DNA of 64,000 nt, taken from assembly GCA_963573385.1 (NCBI GenBank), contig CAUYLG010034895.1:1-64000 (forward strand), in the 5' to 3' direction. A program made the translations under genes and the position numbers. How positions within the stretch are numbered: the stretch's first letter is position 1; every line of letters begins with the position of its first letter. This stretch comes from Cacajao melanocephalus (Eukaryota; Chordata; Mammalia; Primates; Pitheciidae). Positions 56,774-64,000 of the stretch are shown piece after piece. The notes under the pieces were generated by a model. It was not told where the DNA came from. It made no database searches and saw nothing but the letters and a program-made list of their open reading frames with translations.

Positions 56774-59700
56774 AGTAAATATCTTAAGTAAAATGTTTTC
56801 CCTTGAATCATTTTGGAAATTACATTTTTCAGTAAGCAAACTTTTTATATAAAATAATTTTAATAACTCCCAGGGTATATTAAAATATTAACATTAATCA
56901 TATAATACGTATGTTATGTTAGTATTATAGGATTTTCCAAGATGACAAAATCAGGTCTAATTAATTTCCTAAAGAAAGTAGTATTTTAATATGAATGATG
57001 GAATAATATTGCATAGATTTGTAATACAAATAAGACTGTGACAAGTATTATAAGGGAAGTACAGGTAAATCATAGATAGCTTAGAGAAGAGCAAAATCAC
57101 GGTTTGATGTAAAATTAGAAGATATTTTTCTCAAAGGCAGCCTTTGTGTTTTGTCTCAAAGGTAAGAACAATTTGGATACTCATAACAAAGTGTAAATGC
57201 AGAGTAATGTAGGGTAAGATTGGCAAGGCTGTAACAGAAGTGTGAGGAAATGTAAAGTATTCACTTTGTCTAGAGCTAAGATTTGTCCAAAACAAAGTTG
57301 AATTGTTGGAAGGAACTTGATGATAGAGCACCTTAAACATTGCTTTAAAGAAACTAAGCTCATTCCATTGGAAATGGGGAGACAGTGATAGTTTTTTCAC
57401 AGAAAGCAGGATAAGCATAGGTTTTTCACTAGAAAGTTTAATCTAACAGTAGAGTGCAGAATACATTACAAATGGAAGATTGTAGCACTGGAAATAATAT
57501 AAATGGAAGTGATTGAGGATCTCTAAAAGTTTAAAGGAGGAGATAGGAGAAAATCAAAGATATTCAACTTAATGATGAAGAGAAAATAAAATAGAATAAG
57601 GCAGTGGAGAATAAGTTCAGAGATTCTTGTCAGAAAGGGAAACTCAACATTCTTGATTTTTGAGTATCAAACAGTTTCAAGAAATAAGAAGTTTAACAGG
57701 TGGCCATGTCTGAATCAGAATCAAAATATGTATTGACTTAGTAGAATAAAATTAATTATGCTTATCCTAAGCTAATTATTTTTTCATCAATAAGGTTTTT
57801 CCTTTGACAATAGAACCAGATTGCTAAATATACAGACCTAAAAAAAGCTCAACATTAAAAGAAAAACAAGTAATATGAGGATATCAGAAGTATTCCTAAT
57901 ATGATAAAACTGACCATGTATCAAATTTTACATTATACATTATTGCTTGTCCACGTTTGGTAAGCATATGCACACTCCATTATACTGTTTTCTCTTTTGA
58001 AAACTTGCTTGTTCTAAAGAAGCAAGAACATAATAGTCAACATAATACAATTGGATTTTGATGAGTATTTGAGTAAAAGACAAAAGAATTTGGGAGCAAC
58101 ATTCTTGTCTGATAAAACTTGTGGCCAACTTATCTGTAAGTGGTGAGATTAAAAGTTCTTTGTACAAAAGGAAAGATGATTCCAGCTATTCTATTAGTCG
58201 CCATTATGTTTTTCTTCTGCCTGGCCAAATATGAAGAATGCATTGCACAACGAATACAGAATGATGAGTCGTCTTTATTGTGAAAATATAAATATTTTGT
58301 CTAGAAAATCCCCCTTAGCACAAAATCTTATAAAATAATAATTCATTAAATAGTATTTTTAAAAAACATTTTATTAAAGCATGCAATTTAAGCATCAAGG
58401 TCATATTTTAACTAGCTAAGATGGTAATAAAGTGGTTGTCTAAAACTTTAAACATAAATATGTGGCTTTATTTTAGTATTTTAAAACATAAAAATAAAGG
58501 TTCATGTTTGATTATTTCATATATCTAGTTGTTTTTTTCAAAGGTCTAAATTTAACTAATGTTTCCCATACTTACATATACTGTTTAAATACTTTTTCAA
58601 ATGATTATCTGGTTGTTTATGAGGTTCAGGCAAGTGGTTTCTCCTGAAGAAATGTTACAGTCATTCTTCACTTTATACCTGAATTAAGTCTTTATTTTAG
58701 AGCACAATTATTAGTCCCTTTTAATTATGGAAGTTATCTATGTTAAGGGAAGTAAAGTGTTACGCAAATCACTTGAGATATCCAAGGTCTGCCACGTGGG
58801 CCATAACCTCAGGATCTTGGCTGCCCTCCACTCTGGGCAAGTGCTTTCTGCCTGCCTCAGTTCTTTCTGCCATTTCCATTCATTTTTTTAAAAAGCTGCC
58901 CATTCTGCCCTGCCATCTTGTACAGCCTTTAGAATTGCCCTGTAATGTTTCTGCATTGCAACAGCAAAGTATCTACCAGTAAACTTTTCCTTCCAATTTT
59001 AGGGTGCAACCACACGTTTTAAGATAAAGGTTTTCATTGCTGTATACTTCACAGTGATTAGGGATATATACTATACTAAACAACGTTTTGCTTCACACTT
59101 CTAGCCTGCCAATTAATGGAAGAGTACATACCACCAAAGCTCATTTTAATGGCAATTCTATAGGCTGTTCAGATGATAGTAAATCTGAAGTTTTCCTCTT
59201 GTATTTTTACCTATTTTACACCTTACTAAATAACATTTTTCTAAATAGTCAATTTCACTGTAGATGTTTTTAGAAACAGAAGTCATAAAGTGCACATTTG
59301 ATGGTCATCCTGAAATAGTAAAAATGCCTAAAAGATGCATAGTTTTCTAGAGAAGAGTGGACTATTCAAAAACAATTGAAATGAAATAATTAGAGAGAAC
59401 AGATGCCTGACACAATGAAAGTCTGAATTATAAGGCTTGTAAAACCCCATTTAATTACTTTGAAATACATATAGTAAATAATCTGAGTCAAAGACTAATT
59501 AAGTTAATACAGATTGATTACATTAAGAGACAAGGATCATTTACAATTGGACTAGTCCAACTTTTTTGGTGGAAAATGGTAGGTAAATATACATTCTTTT
59601 TTCCCCTCTTCTTTCTTCCCTTCTTTTTTTTTTTTTTGTTATACTGTTAATGAACAACCACTTTGAAAGCTGTGAATAATGCTAAGTAGAATAAATTTAC

Positions 59701-59789
59701 ATTTGGAGTCTAATATATATTTTAAGACACTGAAGTGTTAAGGGGCCATTTTATTTTTAAAATAGCTCACAGTTAAAGGCAAAGATACA
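56774..59789. other. Unique sequence with a possible old repeat
   Basis: 57310-57720 resembles an old repeat ('cattggaaatggggagacag', 'gtttaaaggaggagatagga'), possibly internal L2, at low confidence. 58740-58990 is locally GC-richer with an 80-codon frame lacking any known domain. A pyrimidine run ending in T14 lies at about 59597-59637. No gene recognised. Confidence 0.4.
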
Positions 59790-60360
59790 TTTAGGGATAA
59801 TGTATTCATTTGCTTGCCTTCAGCTATGAGTAACAAATCGCCTTTTTCAAATTGGCTCAGAGAAAAATGGCAACATTTTCTCATATAGCAGGATAGTTAA
59901 AGGACGGGCCAGTACCAGATATAGTGAATCGTTGAGTCCTAGCTCTGTTTCTCAGATTTTCACCATATTTGTCATGCCAATCTTCCTTCAGTCTTATTGT
60001 TTTCATGTTTGCAAGATGGTTTTTAGCAGAACCTAGGACAATTGGCCTTTTTTTCATATCTGCTGTGGAAAAAAGGGAAACTTCACTCTTATAGCCGAGA
60101 CGAAAGTTACATCTCTATATGGATCAAGTCAGTATAAGACTTGTGCCTACCTTTAACTACTGACATTTATCTTGAGAATATTCTCTTTTATGTCCTGATT
60201 CAACTTAGCCTGTTTCTGTAGCAATGACAGACAAGCATGATTATTTAGATTGGTCAGGACCCACCTCTGGACAGGAGGATAAAGTTAGCTTCCTGTGATT
60301 TACAAAGTCTCTGTAGGACACAAGGTGTCAGATGAACAAAATGGGATAAGAAGTAACTAG
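59790..60360 (-). mobile_element. Ancient interspersed repeat, family not assigned
   Basis: 'agctatgagtaacaaatcgc', 'caaattggctcagagaaaaa', 'ttttctcatatagcagga', 'tgtttgcaagatggtttt', 'gattggtcaggacccacctc' appear in the order of a frequent old mammalian retroelement end read in antisense. I cannot name it. Confidence 0.4.
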
Positions 60361-60499
60361 TATTAGGTAAGCAATCAATTATATCTACTGCAGAAGGGAT
60401 TTTATTTCTTCACATTAAAGCAAATACTTAAAAATGGTCAGTTGGAAACAAACAAATTTAATAACTTTCTGACATTTTCAAATACTCATATATTCTCAG

Positions 60500-60660
60500 A
60501 AATATTTGTTTTTATTACTTATTCAATAAATATATTTTTACTACTTAATATGTGTTGGGCACTTATAGATATTGAAAATGTAAAGATAAATAACGTAACA
60601 CATGTAGTATAGCAGGGGAGTAGAAAATGTGCACAATAGTATAATAGAGTGGGTACTACA
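60500..60660 (-). mobile_element. L2 3' end, antisense
   Basis: 'attcaataaatatattttta' then 'taatatgtgttgggcactta' and 'agatattgaaaatgtaaaga' follows the antisense L2 terminus. 'gcaggggagtagaaaatgtg' continues it. Confidence 0.65.
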
Positions 60661-60982
60661 GCAGTCTATGACCTAAACCTTCTTTGGTGAACTCACTGCA
60701 GGGGGTGTATGCATATTACTTTATGGCCCTTTTGCACATGGCCATCATGAGTGGAATCCTGGGCGAATATTCAACCTGAATATGTCCACCAACTTATTGT
60801 CTTTTAAGACAGCATGGTCTTCTGGAGAAGATCTAATTTAGAACATTGCCCCCCAAAACTGAATTTGAAATTATTTCCTCATGTGCAGGAAGTTCAAAAA
60901 AGTTTTTTAAATTTTATTTTAAAAATTATTCAACCACGTTGATCAGTTAAGAAAAAGAAGTCTGTGTTCAATTAGAGAAAAA

Positions 60983-61040
60983 AGAATAAGGAGGAGGAAG
61001 GGGAGGAGAAGAAGGAAGAAAGGAGAAGAGAGAAGCAGGG
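60983..61040 (+). repeat. Polypurine (GGA/GAA)-rich tract
   Basis: About 58 bases almost wholly A and G ('aaggaggaggaaggggagga' and on), imperfect triplet character. Low-complexity tract with possible triplex-forming character. Confidence 0.85.
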
Positions 61041-64000
61041 GAAACGCATACCTACAGAAGAACCACACAAAAACTAATTCTGATGACATTTTCTTTCTTA
61101 GTTACAGTTTTTTTCTAAGCTCCAGACTCATTATCATCCTTGTTTTCCACAAACCATGCTAATATCATCTTAACAATTTAATTTATTTTTTGCTGAAAAA
61201 CATCTTGAGTTCTGTTTCTGTAACTTGCAATGAATTAATTCCTAAATAATGTAGGTTACATGTGCTAATAACTAGTGTTATATTTGTTATGCACTTCAGG
61301 CAGTTTCCATAAATAATGGGATATTAAGTCTGAACATTTATTCAAGTTACCTCTCTGGGACAATCAGTGCCCTAGTCAGACATACCCATGTCAGGTGTGT
61401 TCATCTGTTAATGAGTCACAAAGGCCACACTTGGGGAGATGACTACAAGTCCTTCAGCTCTTGCTAAAATCCCCAAAAAAATAAAAGAACATTTCATAAC
61501 AAGTGTATCTTAAATGTTTTGGATGAAAATGTGGACCTATATTTAAGTATGTAATGTATTTTCCCAAGTACTTATTACCCTTTGACCTAGTTATTAACAC
61601 AGCTAAGAAATATTTGCTACTTCTTGCCTCTGTCCACATGGTGAGATTTCATGTCCTGGTGTCTATAATACAGGTGAATATATCAGGGAGTTCTGGCCAA
61701 AGAATTGTGAATAAACGTGACATGCTTCTTGGCCTTCCTTGAACATGTTTCTTCTCCCCCAACTTTGCCGTGGACACCAAGGGTGCTAGGGATGGTGGCT
61801 GCCCCAAGAACATAAATCCTTAAGGGAAGATGATGGGCTGAGCTGACAGCTAACTCCAATATTAGATAACTGAATCTTTCATTTAATACTGAAACTTTAG
61901 GGAGTGTTGTTAATGACCAGTAAATGACTAAATTCTATCATATTTTTCCATAGTCTGATAAGATAAGCAGAGTTTTCATCTTAAGGTTACTACTCACAGC
62001 AAGGATGTACCTATCAGTTTATATCTGTATGCTTTACAGTCATTTCACTGCCAACATTCAGCCCATGCCTCTATTTGTGTTTTGAAAAATCTTCACCTGT
62101 GATTAATGTGTACATCTGATTTTTGTTTAAGTCTATTTAACATTTGAGAAGCTATCCATATATGAAAGTAACAGCACATTGAAAAGATTGGTCCTTTGAG
62201 TTTCATGTATCAAGGGGAAAATAAATGGATCTGTGGGAAATTTAAGGAAGGCTAAATAAACCAAATAAAGTTCATCTTCCATCTGTGTCTACTCACCAAT
62301 ATTTTAAGCCATTTTCTGGATGGAAAGGAAAGATGGAAATTTACACTATCATACAGTTGTTATTTTGTTAAATATTATCTGTACTAATAAACTGAAGATC
62401 TCCTATTTGAGGTGATTTGATATGTAATTAAATTTAAGGGAATTAGAATGAATTATATTAAATTCACTGTGAGAATATGCCTTGTGACTTTTCAGATAAA
62501 GCCCCAAAACAATTTACTTTGGGATAAAGAAGCGGACACTTATCTTTGGCTTTTACTAGTTACTTGTTAACACATGCTCAAAATCATATTTACTCATTTT
62601 TCAAACATTATAAATATTTTTCCTCTTTCTCTGTTATGTGAAGTTAAAACCATCTCACCATGACCTTTTCAGTATTCCGTAATTTGATTTGCCTGCCATA
62701 CCCACCTTTCCCTGTTTACTATTCTAGGAAGTGTGATTGGAACAGGCAACCAGTAAAAATGGAGAATATTAAAAAGGTCAAAGTAGTAAAATTGACTGTA
62801 CAACTTTTACAGGAAATAAAGTAATGTTTACAGTTTAATATCTGCTTCAGATGACAAGGTTTCCAAAGAAACAAAAGTGAGCAAGATTATATTTAATTTA
62901 TGATAGCAAATATAACAGATGAAGGGACTCTAGAAGGTGTTATAATTAGTAGTAACCCCTATGTTTATTATTTTAGACGTTTAAAAGAAAGCCTTCTTGT
63001 TGATATGCTAGAAGTAACTTTGAAACTTGAGAGGAGAAAAAGATAAAACAACTGCCTTAATTTTATAATTTTCTAACTGACAATGCATGAAATAATTTGT
63101 GTTTTCGTGGTTTACCAGAGTTAAAATTTGTCATGTCCAATTAAATTGAAAAAATGCATACGTAAGATAGAGCTGGGCAGTCCACTGATGCTTATGTTTT
63201 AGAGTGAGGAATTAGTATACACTTATATTTATAACTAGCCAACATTTTATGACAAGGATTTATAAAATTTTGTATTTTTGCTTTTAAGTGGAAATTATAT
63301 GTTTTCTATGAATATTTTTAAAAATATGTATGTAATTTGCATAAATGCATTTTATATTATTTCTATTATTTCAAGCCATAGAAGCTCAGCATAGGCTATC
63401 ATAGTCTAGCATTTTACAGAGGTAAGCTATTCATCCTTTTACATAGTGTTTTTTAGTATTTAATACTCTATGTTCTCATAATTCTTTGACTAATTTGTAC
63501 AGATATAGCAGCCAAGATGATTTAGGTCTTATTAAGACATAAAGCATTAAGGAAGTTAAAAAAGAGGCATAAGCTGATAAAAAGTATTACCAAAAAAAAA
63601 AAGAGGTAAAAAAATTGGTCCTCAGAGCATGAATATTTGTTATTTAAAGCCTACTAATTTGTCGTAGACCTTAAAAAGAAACAATATTAACCAAGGTACA
63701 GTAAAAAAGAAAATGTAAGAATTTTCAAATTTGAATAGTAGAAAGAGTATACTCTACGAACTGGATCTAATAGAAGCTTTCTACAAAAATGTAGGTTGGG
63801 CTCAAATAGATTATTTTCAATATCAATCTCCTGATTAAATGACAACAACAAAACAAGTTCTAGTCATTTTTTAAAAAGGATTCCATGAAAGAACATTATC
63901 AGAAAGAAACCAGGGTATTTTATTACCTGAAACACATATATAGCATTAAATTTAGGTCAGACTCTTTGGTCTATACCAAATGGGTAAAATTAAATGCTAC
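61041..64000. other. AT-rich unique sequence to the window end
   Basis: No repeat, gene or structured RNA recognised. Overlapping frames on both strands at 61454-61742 show no domain. Confidence 0.5.

Overview
This is AT-rich, gene-poor nuclear DNA from a primate, most likely human. The evidence is its repeat content: about a dozen Alu elements of the J, S and Y type, L1 fragments from old L1M types to primate L1PA/PB types, MaLR LTRs (MSTA, MSTB, MLT1), one class I retroviral LTR, a nearly complete Tigger1 DNA transposon, and decayed L2 and MIR. I see no convincing protein-coding exon, no rRNA or tRNA, no CpG island and nothing prokaryotic such as operons or CRISPR arrays. The long open frames are mostly repeats read in sense or antisense. 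Family names come from memory of consensus sequences, because no library search was possible.

Layout. 1-1.5 kb: 3' end of a 5'-truncated L1. 1.5-5.5 kb: a weak 53-codon membrane-type frame on the minus strand, a diverged direct duplication (copies at 2.9 and 4.4 kb) and a Tigger-like MITE. 5.5-21 kb: mostly unique sequence, with a GATA/GACA compound microsatellite (7.4 kb), an MSTB LTR (11.6 kb), a 5'-inverted L1 (12.2 kb), a minus-strand ERV LTR (18.0 kb) and a MIR. 21-25 kb: the most rearranged part. It has an AluS, a (GT)n tract, a 99-bp inverted repeat enclosing a piece of L1, a second direct duplication (22.95 and 24.42 kb), and an L2 broken by an AluY. 25-29.6 kb: antisense L1M carrying nested Alus, then an L1, an L2 and an antisense MLT1. 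29.8-32.1 kb: Tigger1. 32-41 kb: largely unique, with AluS, an Alu right monomer, L2 and MSTA. 41.7-45.9 kb: a block of four L1 pieces, one with a large internal deletion and one 5'-inverted. 46-64 kb: mostly unique, with six further Alu/MLT1 insertions and scattered MIR and L2.

Nothing here works together as a pathway or system. The window records successive transposon insertions plus a few local rearrangements. The features most worth a second look are the inverted repeat at 22.2-22.7 kb, the two local direct duplications, and two separate L1 copies with inverted 5' parts. I did not find an undescribed biological system.
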